64,000 bases of DNA from Actinotalea caeni (GTDB taxonomy: Bacteria > Actinomycetota > Actinomycetes > Actinomycetales > Beutenbergiaceae), in assembly GCF_009733795.1 (NCBI RefSeq), contig NZ_WNXX01000005.1, positions 179,296 through 243,295 of the forward strand, read 5' to 3'. The translations under genes were made by a program, and so were the position numbers. The notes beneath the pieces were generated by a model, which made no database searches, was not told the DNA's origin, and worked only from the letters and a program-made list of their open reading frames with translations. Shown one piece after another: positions 42,548 through 51,241 of this stretch. How positions within the stretch are numbered: the stretch's first letter is position 1; every line of letters begins with the position of its first letter.

Positions 42548-44253
42548 GCACACGCGACGCGCTGCTCGCCGACCTGCGGGCGCTGCGGCGGATCTGGCCG
42601 CTGCTCGGCGTCTCCCGGCGCCGCCTCGCGGTCGCGGTCGCCTGGGGCACCCTGGCGCTGAGCGCCGCGGTCGGGCTCGCCGCGGTGTCCGCCTGGCTGA
42701 TCGCCCGCGCGAGCCAGATGCCGCCGGTGCTCGACCTCACGATCGCCGTCGTCGCGGTGCGCGCGCTGGGTATCGGTCGCGGCCTGTTCCGCTACCTCGA
42801 CCGGCTCGCCTCCCACGACGTCGCGCTCCGTGGCGCCGCCCACCTGCGCGAGCGGCTCTACTCCGCGCTGGCCCACGGTCGCACCGACGCCGTCGCCACG
42901 CTGCGGCGCGGCGAGGTGCTCCGCCGGTGGGGCGCCGACGTCGACGACGTCGGCGACCTGGTCGTGCGCGCCGTGGTGCCCGCCCTGGTGGCGCTCGTCG
43001 TGTCGCTCGTCGCGGTCGGGATCGTCGGCGCGCTGTCGCCCCTCGCGGGTCTCGTGCTCGCCGCGTGCCTGCTCCTGGCCGGTCTCGGCGCCCCGCTGCT
43101 GGCCGCGCGCGCGGTGCGCGCCGCCGAGCTGGACGGCGCCGCCCAGCGCGGGCGGGTCGCCGCCCAGGCGATGACCGTGCTCGACGGCGCAGCCGAGCTG
43201 CGGGTGGGCGGCCGCCTCGACCCGCTGCTGGGCGAGCTCGCCGACGCCGAGGACGCACTGCGACGCACGCGCGACCGTGCGGCCCGGCCGGCGGCCCTCG
43301 CGCAGGGCGTCACGGCGGCGGCGACCGGCCTGGCCGTCGTCGCGGCGCTCGCGATCGGTGCCGCGCAGCTCGCCGCGGGCTCGCTCGCGCCGGTCGAGCT
43401 CGCCGTCGTCGTGCTCACCCCGCTCGCGGCCTTCGAGGGCGTGGGCATGCTCGCGGGTGCCTCGGTGCACGCGGTGCGGGCCGCCGACGCCGCACGACGC
43501 CTCACCGACCTGCTCGACCGCGCGCGGCGACCCGCCACCGGCGCCGCGGACCCCGCCGTCGGGGCACCCGCTGTCGTCGCCGCCGGACTGGCGGTCGGCT
43601 GGCCCGGCCGCGAGCCGCTGCTGCGAGGCCTCGACCTCACGCTGGCACCCGGCCGGGCCGTCGCGGTCGTCGGCCCCAACGGCTCCGGCAAGACGACGCT
43701 GCTGCTCACACTGGCCGGCCTGCTGCCGCCCGCGGCCGGCGAGGTGCGCATCGGCGGCGTGCCGAGCACCGCGCTCGCCGACGGGGCGCCGTCGGTCGTC
43801 ACGATGACCGCCGAGGACGCCCACGTCTTCGACACGACGATCCTGGAGAACCTGCGGGTCGCCCGTGGCGACGTCACCGAGGACGAGGCCCGCGAGGTGC
43901 TCGCCCTCGCCGGGCTCGGGGCGTTCCTCGATCGGCTGCCCGACGGGTTGGACACCGTCGTCGGCGCGGGCGGGGCGTGCATCTCGGGCGGTGAGCGCCG
44001 GCGGCTGCTGGTCGCGCGCGCGCTGCTGTCCCCCGCGCCGCTGCTGCTGCTCGACGAGCCCGACGAGCACCTCGACCCCGAGACCGCCGAGCGGCTGCTG
44101 CAGGACGTGCTCGCGCTGCGTGAGGCGGGGCGGGGCGTGCTGCTCGTGACGCACCGCGGCGCGGCGTCGCTCGCCGCGGCGGACGACGTCGTCGACCTGG
44201 GCGCCGTCGCCGCGGCGCCGGGCGTCGTCCCTATGCTGGAACGGTCGGCGTGA
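42544..44253 (+). CDS. cydC: Thiol reductant ABC exporter subunit CydC
   Basis: CydC (569 aa) is the second half of the exporter. The membrane domain starts SRRRLAVAVAWGTLALSAAV and includes RALGIGRGLFRYLDRLASHD, a known CydC landmark. The ATPase domain has GPNGSGKTT, the altered signature CISGGERRR and LLLLDEPDEHLD. The ATG overlaps the cydD stop by 4 bp. A histidine kinase gene starts 34 bp downstream on the same strand, so it may belong to the same transcript. Confidence 0.93.
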   Translation: MSTRDALLADLRALRRIWPLLGVSRRRLAVAVAWGTLALSAAVGLAAVSAWLIARASQMPPVLDLTIAVVAVRALGIGRGLFRYLDRLASHDVALRGAAHLRERLYSALAHGRTDAVATLRRGEVLRRWGADVDDVGDLVVRAVVPALVALVVSLVAVGIVGALSPLAGLVLAACLLLAGLGAPLLAARAVRAAELDGAAQRGRVAAQAMTVLDGAAELRVGGRLDPLLGELADAEDALRRTRDRAARPAALAQGVTAAATGLAVVAALAIGAAQLAAGSLAPVELAVVVLTPLAAFEGVGMLAGASVHAVRAADAARRLTDLLDRARRPATGAADPAVGAPAVVAAGLAVGWPGREPLLRGLDLTLAPGRAVAVVGPNGSGKTTLLLTLAGLLPPAAGEVRIGGVPSTALADGAPSVVTMTAEDAHVFDTTILENLRVARGDVTEDEAREVLALAGLGAFLDRLPDGLDTVVGAGGACISGGERRRLLVARALLSPAPLLLLDEPDEHLDPETAERLLQDVLALREAGRGVLLVTHRGAASLAAADDVVDLGAVAAAPGVVPMLERSA

Positions 44254-44287
44254 CCACGACGGCCGCCGCGGACCCACGGAGCAGCCG

Positions 44288-45550
44288 ATGAGCATCGTCA
44301 CCCGGTTCACGTCGGCGGGCCGACAGCTGTCGTCGCGCGCCGCGCAGGCGATCCGGTCGCTCGCGGCGCGCATCGACCTGGCCGACACCGCCCGCCCGCT
44401 GCGCAACGCCCTCACCCGGGGCGAGTGGCTCGCGGTCGGCCAGGAGGTCACGACCGCGATGCTCGAGGGCGCCGACGTCGAGGACGCGCTCGCGCTCATC
44501 GCCTCCCGGCTGTGCGAGGTCGCCGAGGCCGACGCCGCCTGCCTGGTGCTGCAGGGCGTCGGCGACGACTGGGTGATCGAGTTCGCCGACGGCGAGGACG
44601 CCGAGGACCTCGTCGGTCTCGTCATGCCCGAGGGCGGTCGCGCGCGTCAGGTGCTCGCCGACCGCGCCGGCATGATCGTGCCCTCGTTCGCGCGGCTCTC
44701 CAGCGTCCGGCTGCCGCAGTTCGGCCGCTTCGGGCCCGCGCTGTACGCACCGCTCGTCGCCGACCAGCAGAGCATCGGCGTCATCATCCTGCTGCGCCGA
44801 CCCGACGCCGCCGAGTTCACGCCCGACGAGCTGAAGATCGCCGAGTCCTTCGCGCGCCAGGCCGCGCTCGCGCTCAAGCTCGCCGAGGCCCGCGACGCCG
44901 AGGACCGCGCCGCGCTGCTCGACGAGCGCGCGCGGATCGCGCGCGACCTGCACGACCTGGCGATCCAGCACCTGTTCGCGACCGGTCTCTCGATCGCCCG
45001 CGCCCGGGACGCGCTCGAGGGCGAGCCCGCGCAGCTGCTCGACGAGGCGCTCGGCGGGCTCGACGAGGCGGTCGCGCAGATCCGCTCGATCGTGCACGCG
45101 CTGCAGCGCGACGCGATCCCGTCGCGTCCGATGGAGCGGCTGGAGCGTGAGATCGCGCTCGCGCGCCACGGCCTCGGCTTCCTGCCCGAGCTCGAGGTGC
45201 TGCCCTCGGCGCCCGCGGTCGAGACCTGGGCCGACGGCGCCGACGAGGACCTGGTCGACGACGTCGTCGCGGTCGTGCGGGAGGGGCTGTCGAACGCCTC
45301 CCGGCACGCGCGCGCCGACCACGTCACCGTGCGGCTCACGCTGACCGAGGGTGCGTTCACGGTGACGACGTCCGACGACGGCATCGGCATCCCGCCCGAC
45401 CGCACCCGGTCCTCCGGGCTGCGCAACATCGCCGAGCGCGCCGAGCGGTGGGGCGGCACGCTCGAGATCGACACCGGCTCCTCCGGCACGACCCTGGTGT
45501 GGACGGTGCCGGTGTCGCGCGCGGCCTACCGGCTGGCGACCGCGCCGTAG
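44288..45550 (+). CDS. GAF-domain sensor histidine kinase, DosS/DevS-like
   Basis: The 420-aa kinase is soluble. A GAF domain spans about residues 55-200 (ALIASRLCEVAEADAACLVL). Then comes the HisKA_3 phosphoacceptor motif ARDLHDLAIQHLFATGLS, very close to mycobacterial DosS/DosT, and a HATPase domain (VREGLSNASRHARA, TSDDGIGIP, SGLRNIAERAERWGG). There is no second GAF and no obvious haem-binding landmark, so the sensed signal is uncertain. It follows cydC by 34 bp on the same strand; oxygen or redox control of cytochrome bd is a reasonable inference. The likely partner regulator is encoded 1.4 kb away on the other strand. Confidence 0.85.
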   Translation: MSIVTRFTSAGRQLSSRAAQAIRSLAARIDLADTARPLRNALTRGEWLAVGQEVTTAMLEGADVEDALALIASRLCEVAEADAACLVLQGVGDDWVIEFADGEDAEDLVGLVMPEGGRARQVLADRAGMIVPSFARLSSVRLPQFGRFGPALYAPLVADQQSIGVIILLRRPDAAEFTPDELKIAESFARQAALALKLAEARDAEDRAALLDERARIARDLHDLAIQHLFATGLSIARARDALEGEPAQLLDEALGGLDEAVAQIRSIVHALQRDAIPSRPMERLEREIALARHGLGFLPELEVLPSAPAVETWADGADEDLVDDVVAVVREGLSNASRHARADHVTVRLTLTEGAFTVTTSDDGIGIPPDRTRSSGLRNIAERAERWGGTLEIDTGSSGTTLVWTVPVSRAAYRLATAP

Positions 45551-45576
45551 CCGGCACGCCGGCTCACTCGTGCCGG
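45551..45576. terminator. Hairpin between convergent kinase and dipeptidase genes
   Basis: CCGGCAC (45551-45557) and GTGCCGG (45570-45576) form a 7-bp stem. Part of the loop can form an alternative GCCGGC pairing. The stop codon of the dipeptidase lies in the loop. Confidence 0.4.
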
Positions 45577-46958
45577 TACCGCGTCAGCAGCAGCGCCTCC
45601 GCGAGCGCCATCCGCTCGATCTCGCCCGGGTCCACGCTCTCGTCCGAGGAGTGCATCCGGCTCGCGGGCTCGGAGACGCCGATCATCACGACCGAGGCGT
45701 CGGGGTGTGCGGCGGCGATCGCCGCCGTCAGCGGGATCGAGCCGCCCTGCCCGGCGGTCTGCACCGGCGCGCCGAACGCGTCGGCCATCGCCTCGCTGAG
45801 CACCTCGAAGCCGCGGGTGTCCTGGCGGGCGGCGAACGGCTGCCCGATCCCCTCGCGCTCGAACGACACCTGCACGCCCCACGGCGCGGCCGCGCGCAGG
45901 TGCTCGATCAGCGCCTGCTCCGCGGCGGCGGCGTCGGTGCCCGGCGGCACCCGGAGGCTGACGGTGGCGGCCGCGGTGCCCTGGATCGCCGGCAGCGCAC
46001 CGACGACCGGTGGTGCGTCGATGCCGATGATCGTGACGGCAGGCCGCGCCCACAGGTGGTCGGCGACCGACCCGGACCCGATGACACGGGCACCCTCGAC
46101 GATGCCGGCGTCGCGCGCGAGCTGCTCCGCGGGGTAGGGCGCACCGTCCCAGGTGCCGGTCGCGTCCAGACCGTCGATCGTCGTGTTCCCCTCGGCGTCG
46201 CGCAGCGACGCGAGCATCGCGACCAGCGCAGCGAGCGCGTCCGGCGTCGGACCCCCGAACGCGCCGGAGTGCCGGTTGCCGTCGAGCGCCGTCACGCGCA
46301 CGGTCACCTGCACCATGCCGCGCAGCGCGACCGTGAGCGTCGGCACCCCGACGGCCACGTTGCCGACGTCACCGATGACGACGACGTCGGCCGCGACGTC
46401 CTCGGGGTGCTGCTCGACGTGGCGCTCCAGCCCGCCGGTCCCCTGCTCCTCCGAGCCCTCCACCACCACGGTGAGCGAGACCGGGTACGGCGGCGCGTCG
46501 GCGCCGGCGGTCGCCGCCTGCCGGGCTCGGACCGCGCGCAGCGCGGCGAGGTGCGCGACGATGCTGCCCTTGCAGTCCGCAGCGCCGCGGCCGTACCAGC
46601 GGCCGTCGCGCTCGGTCAGCTCGAACGGCGGGGTGGTCCACTCGGACGCGGGCGCGGGCTGCACGTCGTAGTGCGCGTACAGGAGCACCCGCGGCGCTCC
46701 CGCGGGCCCGTCGTGGGTCGCGATGACGGCGTCGCTGCCGTCGGGTGTCGTCACCAGCCGCGCGTCGAGGCCCTCGGCGGCGAAGGCGTCGCGCACCCAG
46801 CGCGCCGCCAGCCGGCACTGCTCGGGGTCCTCGACCGCCGGGTCGGCCACCGAGCGGTAGCCGACGAGCGTCGCGAGCTCCTCACGGGCCTGCGGCATGA
46901 GGCGGGCGACGGCGTCGCGCAGCTCCTGGACGTCGGTGCGGTCCTCGTTCGCGGGCAT
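45564..46958 (-). CDS. M20-family dipeptidase
   Basis: The 464-aa protein is an M20 metallopeptidase of the dipeptidase type. Zinc-site motifs are YAHYDVQP (His and Asp), GRGAADCKGS and VEGSEEQGT with the general-base Glu, plus a C-terminal SRMHSSDE histidine. The central dimerisation domain (residues about 210-330) is present. It degrades dipeptides in the cytoplasm. It lies between the DosS-like kinase and DosR-like regulator genes, convergent with the former; it is 30 bp downstream of the regulator gene and could share its transcript. Confidence 0.92.
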   Translation of the reverse strand: MPANEDRTDVQELRDAVARLMPQAREELATLVGYRSVADPAVEDPEQCRLAARWVRDAFAAEGLDARLVTTPDGSDAVIATHDGPAGAPRVLLYAHYDVQPAPASEWTTPPFELTERDGRWYGRGAADCKGSIVAHLAALRAVRARQAATAGADAPPYPVSLTVVVEGSEEQGTGGLERHVEQHPEDVAADVVVIGDVGNVAVGVPTLTVALRGMVQVTVRVTALDGNRHSGAFGGPTPDALAALVAMLASLRDAEGNTTIDGLDATGTWDGAPYPAEQLARDAGIVEGARVIGSGSVADHLWARPAVTIIGIDAPPVVGALPAIQGTAAATVSLRVPPGTDAAAAEQALIEHLRAAAPWGVQVSFEREGIGQPFAARQDTRGFEVLSEAMADAFGAPVQTAGQGGSIPLTAAIAAAHPDASVVMIGVSEPASRMHSSDESVDPGEIERMALAEALLLTRYRHE

Positions 46959-46988
46959 GGCTGTCCTCTCGAGTCGGGTGCGCGCTCG

Positions 46989-47642
46989 CTACCAGGTGCG
47001 CGGCGTGTGCTGGTCGCCGGACCGGGACCGCCAGGCGCCGCGGTGGCCCGCGACCCAGGCCGCGGCCTGGGTGCGGCGCTGCAGCCCCATCTTGGCGAGC
47101 AGGCCGGTGACGTGGTTCTTGACGGTCTTCTCGGCCACGCCCAGCTCCTCGCCGATCTCACGGTTCGACAGGCCGTCCCCGATCAGCTCGAGCACGCGCC
47201 GCTCGCTGGGCGTCAGGCGCGCCGTGGGGTCGTCGTCGCGGTGCCCCACGCTCGCGCGCCCCATGAGCGAGCGTCCCGCGGCGACCGCCCGCACCGCCTC
47301 GACGATGTCGTCGCCGCGGACGGTCTTGAGCAGGAAGCCGCGCGCGCCGGCCTCGGCGGCCGCCTCGAGCGCGTCGGGGTCCTCGAACGAGGTGAGCACG
47401 ACGGCGTGGCAGGTCCCCGACGAGCGGCTGGCCGTGATGACGTCGATGCCGGTGCCGTCGGGCAGCTGCAGGTCGACGAGCAGCACCTGCGGCGTGACGA
47501 GCGGCAGCCGGCGCAACGCCTCGGCGACGCTGGCGGCCTCGGCGACCACGGTGAGACCGTCGGCGCGCTCGATGACCTCGGCGACGCCGCGCCTGACGAC
47601 CTCGTGGTCGTCGACGACCATCACCGTGATGTCCGTGCCCAC
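46989..47642 (-). CDS. DosR/DevR-like response regulator
   Basis: The 217-aa regulator has a receiver domain (VMVVDDHEVVRRGV, phosphoacceptor Asp in VLLVDLQLPDGTG, conserved Lys in GFLLKTVRG) and a LuxR-type helix-turn-helix (LTPSERRVLELIGDGLSNRE). The end AEKTVKNHVTGLLAKMGLQR is very similar in style to mycobacterial DosR. It probably pairs with the GAF kinase at 44288-45550, although the dipeptidase gene lies between them. DosR-type regulators control hypoxia responses, and the nearby cyd operon fits that theme. Confidence 0.88.
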   Translation of the reverse strand: MGTDITVMVVDDHEVVRRGVAEVIERADGLTVVAEAASVAEALRRLPLVTPQVLLVDLQLPDGTGIDVITASRSSGTCHAVVLTSFEDPDALEAAAEAGARGFLLKTVRGDDIVEAVRAVAAGRSLMGRASVGHRDDDPTARLTPSERRVLELIGDGLSNREIGEELGVAEKTVKNHVTGLLAKMGLQRRTQAAAWVAGHRGAWRSRSGDQHTPRTW

Positions 47643-47707
47643 GCCGCGAGCCTAGGGCACGCGGGCCGTCCGCGCGGCCGCCACGCGCGGCGCGCGCGTG
47701 GGCGGCG

Positions 47708-48682
47708 TCACCGCGCGGGCTCGCCCGTCGAGCGGCGCACCTGCAGCTCGACCGGGAGCGTCCGCAGGCCCGGTTCGGGGCGCTCGCCGTCGAGGAGGAG
47801 CTCGACGGCGGTGCGGCCCAGCTCGCCCGCCGGCACCGCGACCGACGTCAGCGACGGCGCGAGCAGCCGCGCCACCGGGATGTCGTCGAACCCGACCACG
47901 CTGAGCCGGTCCGGCACGGCGACGCCGCGGTCGGCGAGCCGGCCCAGGACACCGAGCGCCAGCTGGTCGTTGAAGGCGAGCACCGCCGTCACGCCGGCGG
48001 CGAGCGCGAGATCGGCCGCCTGCACGCCGCCACCGGCCCCCGGTCGGAACGCCCCGAGGTCGACGACCTCCAGCCCGGGCGGCGCGGCCGCCAGCCCGCG
48101 CCGGCGCGCGGCGTCGGACCAGGACGTGGCGGGCCCGCCCGCGTACCCGACACGGCGGTGCCCCAGCGCGTGCAGGTGCACGAGCGCCTGCCGGACGCCG
48201 TCGGCGTTGTCCCCGGTGACGGCGGGCAGCCCGTCGGCCTCGCGGTTGACGAGCACCACGCGGGCGCGGGCGGCCACCTCGCGGATCGCGTCGTCGTCCA
48301 GCCGTGGCGACGCGAGCACCAGCCGTGCCGCCACCGGCGCCATCTGGGCGAGCACCGACCGCTCGGTGCGCGGGTCCTCGTCGGTGTCGGCGAAGACCGC
48401 CGTGAGCCCCTCGGCCCGCACACGCTGCTGCATGCCCTTGGCGACGCCCGCGTAGAAGGGGTTGGCGATGTCCGGCAGCACCAGTGCGATCGCCTGCCCC
48501 TGCCCCGTGACGAGCTGTCGCGCCGCGAGGTTGGGCTCGTAGCCGAGCTCCACCGCGGCGCGGCGCACCCGCTCCCGGGTCGCGGTCGCGACGACGGCGG
48601 CGCCGGCGAGCGCGCGGGACGCCGTCGACACCGACACGCCCGCAGCGCGTGCGACGTCGGCCAGCGTCGTCTCGGGGAGCAT
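47708..48682 (-). CDS. LacI-family transcriptional regulator of sugar-acid genes
   Basis: The 324-aa protein starts with a LacI helix-turn-helix (TLADVARAAGVSVSTASRAL), a hinge helix with LAARQLVTGQ and a periplasmic-binding-protein-like sensor domain (ALVLPDIANPFYAGVAKGMQ; VVGFDDIPVARLL). It is divergent from KDPG aldolase and KDG kinase. Two LacI-type operators, TGCAAACGCTTGCG and TGCAAGCGTTTGCA, lie between them. It therefore probably represses both itself and the eda-kdgK operon until a 2-keto-3-deoxy sugar acid appears. Confidence 0.92.
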   Translation of the reverse strand: MLPETTLADVARAAGVSVSTASRALAGAAVVATATRERVRRAAVELGYEPNLAARQLVTGQGQAIALVLPDIANPFYAGVAKGMQQRVRAEGLTAVFADTDEDPRTERSVLAQMAPVAARLVLASPRLDDDAIREVAARARVVLVNREADGLPAVTGDNADGVRQALVHLHALGHRRVGYAGGPATSWSDAARRRGLAAAPPGLEVVDLGAFRPGAGGGVQAADLALAAGVTAVLAFNDQLALGVLGRLADRGVAVPDRLSVVGFDDIPVARLLAPSLTSVAVPAGELGRTAVELLLDGERPEPGLRTLPVELQVRRSTGEPAR

Positions 48683-48701
48683 GCGCCCAGGCTAGCGCCG
48701 A

Positions 48702-48715
48702 TGCAAACGCTTGCG
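48702..48715. promoter_or_regulatory. LacI-type operator, upstream copy
   Basis: TGCAAACGCTTGCG has the central AACGCTT core of LacI-family sites. It lies 19 bp before the LacI-family start and just upstream of the eda -35 element, suiting autoregulation and looping with the copy 66 bp away. Confidence 0.75.
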
Positions 48716-48721
48716 CACTCC

Positions 48722-48751
48722 TTGATCCCGGTGCGGCAGGGCTGCTAGGGT
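48722..48751 (+). promoter_or_regulatory. Predicted promoter of the eda-kdgK operon
   Basis: TTGATC (48722-48727) and TAGGGT (48746-48751) are separated by 18 bp and flanked on both sides by LacI-type operators. Transcription would start near 48758, just before the second operator. Confidence 0.55.
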
Positions 48752-48767
48752 CGTGACCTCACCGCCA

Positions 48768-48781
48768 TGCAAGCGTTTGCA
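48768..48781. promoter_or_regulatory. LacI-type operator, downstream copy
   Basis: TGCAAGCGTTTGCA is an almost perfect palindrome of the LacI-family type. It lies just after the predicted transcription start of eda, 66 bp (about six helical turns) from the other copy. Confidence 0.8.
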
Positions 48782-48833
48782 GGCTGGGGCGACCGGAGCG
48801 CGCCGGTCGCCGTCGTCGTCAGGAGGAGCACAC

Positions 48834-49460
48834 GTGACCGAGACCCTCGAACGCATCGGAGCGGCGCGGCTCGTGCCGGTCGTCGTCCTCGACGACGCCG
48901 CGTCCGCGGCCCCGCTGGCGGAGGCGCTGGTGGCCGGCGGCCTGCCTGTCGCCGAGGTGACCTTCCGCACCGCGGCAGCGGTCGAGGCGATCCGGACGAT
49001 GGCGGTCAACCCCGACATGCTCGTCGGTGCCGGCACGGTGCTCACCCCGGAGCAGGTCGACGCCGCCGTCGACGCAGGCGCCTCCTACGTCGTGTCCCCC
49101 GGCCTGTCGGTGCCGGTCGTACGCCGCTGCGCCGAGCGCGGCGTGCTCGCGCTGCCCGGCGCGGTCACCGCCACCGAGGTGCAGGCGGCGCTCGCCGAGG
49201 GCCTCACCGCGGTCAAGTTCTTCCCCGCCTCGACCTCGGGCGGCGCACCGGCGATCAAGGCGCTCTCGGCGCCGTTCGGCGACCTGCGGTTCGTGCCCAC
49301 CGGCGGCATCGGCCCCGACAACCTCGCCGACTACCTCGCGGTCGGTGCCGTGCTCGCGGTCGGCGGGTCCTGGATGGTGCCGCGGGCCGACATCGCCGCG
49401 GGCGACTTCGACAAGGTCACCCGACTGACCGCCGACGCCGTCGCGCTCGCCGCCGCCTGA
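48834..49460 (+). CDS. eda: KDPG/KHG aldolase
   Basis: The 208-aa class I aldolase splits 2-keto-3-deoxy-6-phosphogluconate into pyruvate and glyceraldehyde 3-phosphate. Catalytic Glu in VAEVTFRT and Schiff-base Lys in GLTAVKFFPA are visible, as is GAGTVLTPEQ. The GTG at 48834 follows AGGAGGAG by five bases. The frame upstream is open but contains the operator. It is first in an operon with KDG kinase, together completing the lower branch of hexuronate or Entner-Doudoroff-type catabolism. Confidence 0.93.
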   Translation: MTETLERIGAARLVPVVVLDDAASAAPLAEALVAGGLPVAEVTFRTAAAVEAIRTMAVNPDMLVGAGTVLTPEQVDAAVDAGASYVVSPGLSVPVVRRCAERGVLALPGAVTATEVQAALAEGLTAVKFFPASTSGGAPAIKALSAPFGDLRFVPTGGIGPDNLADYLAVGAVLAVGGSWMVPRADIAAGDFDKVTRLTADAVALAAA

Positions 49461-49549
49461 GCCGCCCCTCGCCTGCCACGGTTCCAACCCACTTCTGCCC
49501 CCCACGCGAGCGGCGCCGACGCCGCACCACGAGCACGAGGAGATCGCCG

Positions 49550-50650
49550 ATGAGCCTGACCATCCGCCCCGCCGAGGAGTGCCGCTACGACATCGTGTCG
49601 CTGGGCGAGGTGATGCTGCGGCTCGACCCCGGTGAGGGTCGCATCCGCACCACCCGCAGCTTCCGCGCCTGGGAGGGCGGCGGCGAGTACAACGTCGCGC
49701 GCGGGCTGCGTCGCGCCTTCGGGCTGCGGGCCGCGGTCGTCACCGCGCTCGCCGACAACGAGGTGGGCCGGCTGGTCGAGGACTTCATCCTCCAGGGCGG
49801 CGTCGCCGTCGACCACATCCGCTGGGTCCCCTACGACGGCATCGGGCGCGAGGTGCGCAACGGCCTGAACTTCACCGAGCGGGGCTTCGGCGTGCGCGGC
49901 GCCGTCGGCGTCTCCGACCGCGGCCACACCGCCGCCTCGCAGCTCGAGCCCGGCGACGTCGACTGGGACCACCTGTTCGGCGACCTCGGGGTGCGGTGGC
50001 TCCACACCGGCGGCATCTTCGCCGCGCTGAGCGAGTCGACGGCGGAGGTCGTGATCGAGGCGGTGACCGCGGCCAAGAAGCACGGCACCGTCGTCTCCTA
50101 CGACCTCAACTACCGGCCCAGCCTGTGGCGGTCGATCGGTGGCCAGGCCAAGGCGCAGGAGGTCAACAAGGCGATCGCACCGCACATCGACGTCATGATC
50201 GGCAACGAGGAGGACTTCACCGCCTCGCTCGGCTTCGAGGTCGAGGGCACCGGCGAGAACCTCGACAACCTCGACGTCAGCAAGTTCCAGGCGATGATCA
50301 CCACCGCGAGCGCGGCGTACCCGAACTTCGAGGTCATCGGCAACACGCTGCGCACCGTGCACAGCGCCTCCGACAACGACTGGGGCGCGATCGCCTGGTC
50401 GAAGGACGAGGGCTTCGCCGAGGCGACCCACCGACCGCACCTGGAGATCCTCGACCGCGTCGGCGGCGGCGACTCCTTCGCCTCCGGTCTGATCTACGGC
50501 CTCATCACCGGCGAGCCGCTCGCGACCGCCGTCGAGTACGGCGCCGCGCACGGCGCGCTGGCGATGACGACGCCCGGCGACACGACGATGGTCACCAAGG
50601 CCGAGGTCCTCAAGCTGGCCGGCGGCGGCTCGGCGCGCGTCGACCGCTGA
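49550..50650 (+). CDS. kdgK: 2-keto-3-deoxygluconate kinase (PfkB family)
   Basis: The 366-aa sugar kinase phosphorylates 2-keto-3-deoxygluconate before the aldolase step. PfkB-family features are the N-terminal YDIVSLGEVMLRLDPGEG, the substrate-binding GGGEYNVARGLRR, SYDLNYRPSLW and IGNEEDF, and the catalytic base in DRVGGGDSFASG. It lies 89 bp after eda behind GAGGAGA. The fructokinase-like alternative is less likely given the aldolase neighbour. A 20-bp hairpin follows the stop. Confidence 0.9.
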   Translation: MSLTIRPAEECRYDIVSLGEVMLRLDPGEGRIRTTRSFRAWEGGGEYNVARGLRRAFGLRAAVVTALADNEVGRLVEDFILQGGVAVDHIRWVPYDGIGREVRNGLNFTERGFGVRGAVGVSDRGHTAASQLEPGDVDWDHLFGDLGVRWLHTGGIFAALSESTAEVVIEAVTAAKKHGTVVSYDLNYRPSLWRSIGGQAKAQEVNKAIAPHIDVMIGNEEDFTASLGFEVEGTGENLDNLDVSKFQAMITTASAAYPNFEVIGNTLRTVHSASDNDWGAIAWSKDEGFAEATHRPHLEILDRVGGGDSFASGLIYGLITGEPLATAVEYGAAHGALAMTTPGDTTMVTKAEVLKLAGGGSARVDR

Positions 50651-50658
50651 CACGCCCG

Positions 50659-50703
50659 GCACGACGACGGCCCCCGCGGTCTCCGCGGGGGCCGTCGTCG
50701 TGC
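50659..50703. terminator. 21-bp perfect hairpin, bidirectional terminator
   Basis: The left arm (50659-50679, GCACGACGACGGCCCCCGCGG with its first base shared) and the right arm (50683-50703) pair without mismatch around TCT. It separates kdgK from a convergent gene that ends 9 bp later. It is the most stable hairpin noticed in the window. Confidence 0.8.
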
Positions 50704-50711
50704 GCGCGTCG

Positions 50712-51191
50712 TCAGCCGGTGACCGTCGCGTCCTTGAGGATCGTGCGGATCTCGGGGAGGCAGTCGGCGACCTGCGAGGCCGAGCAGGACCCGACCAGCT
50801 GCACGAGGTCGGTGTAGGGGCCGCGCTCGACGACGGTGATCACCGCCGCCTGGTACACCGTGCCCGCCTGCGGGTGGCGGAACGCGCCCTCGATGCGGAA
50901 CACCTGGTGCCCGCCCAGGCCCTCGATCGTCTCGCGGCCGGCCTCCTCCCACTCCGGGGAGCCGGTCAGCGCCTCCGCGGTGGCCGCGGCCGCCTCCTCG
51001 AGCGTGGTGCCGATGCCGCGCTGGTTGGTGACGACGACGTTCGGCTGGAACTGGTTCGCCGGGTAGCCGCTCTTGCCGAGCGCGATCAGCGCCGCCGGCA
51101 CCGGGAGCACCTCCCACGACTCGGGGCGGGGCAGGGTGACCCCGGGGAAGGCGGGCGCCTCGTCGCTGGGGTACGTCGCGGTGTCGGTCAT
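50712..51191 (-). CDS. LpqN-like soluble protein, possible partner of the WXG module
   Basis: The 159-aa protein begins with a polar stretch (TYPSDEAPAFPGVTLPRP) and then reads WEVLPVPAALIALGKSG, FQPNVVVTNQRG, GLGGHQVFRIEGAF and LVGSCSASQVADCLPEI. This resembles the LpqN/PsbP-like fold (PNVVV strand, later two Cys) by eye, but there is no lipobox or signal. GAGGAGC precedes the ATG. It is the last gene after two proteins that look like type VII secretion substrates, so an immunity or chaperone role is possible. The function is not established. Confidence 0.5.
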   Translation of the reverse strand: MTDTATYPSDEAPAFPGVTLPRPESWEVLPVPAALIALGKSGYPANQFQPNVVVTNQRGIGTTLEEAAAATAEALTGSPEWEEAGRETIEGLGGHQVFRIEGAFRHPQAGTVYQAAVITVVERGPYTDLVQLVGSCSASQVADCLPEIRTILKDATVTG

Positions 51192-51241
51192 GCTGCTCCT
51201 CGTTCGTGGTGGTGCTGAACAGTCTGGCGGACGGCGGCGGT

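Noticed and set aside
41743..44625. A 960-codon minus-strand frame across cydD, cydC and the kinase
   Set aside because: The plus-strand genes have full motif sets. The antisense frame changes composition at gene boundaries and matches nothing.
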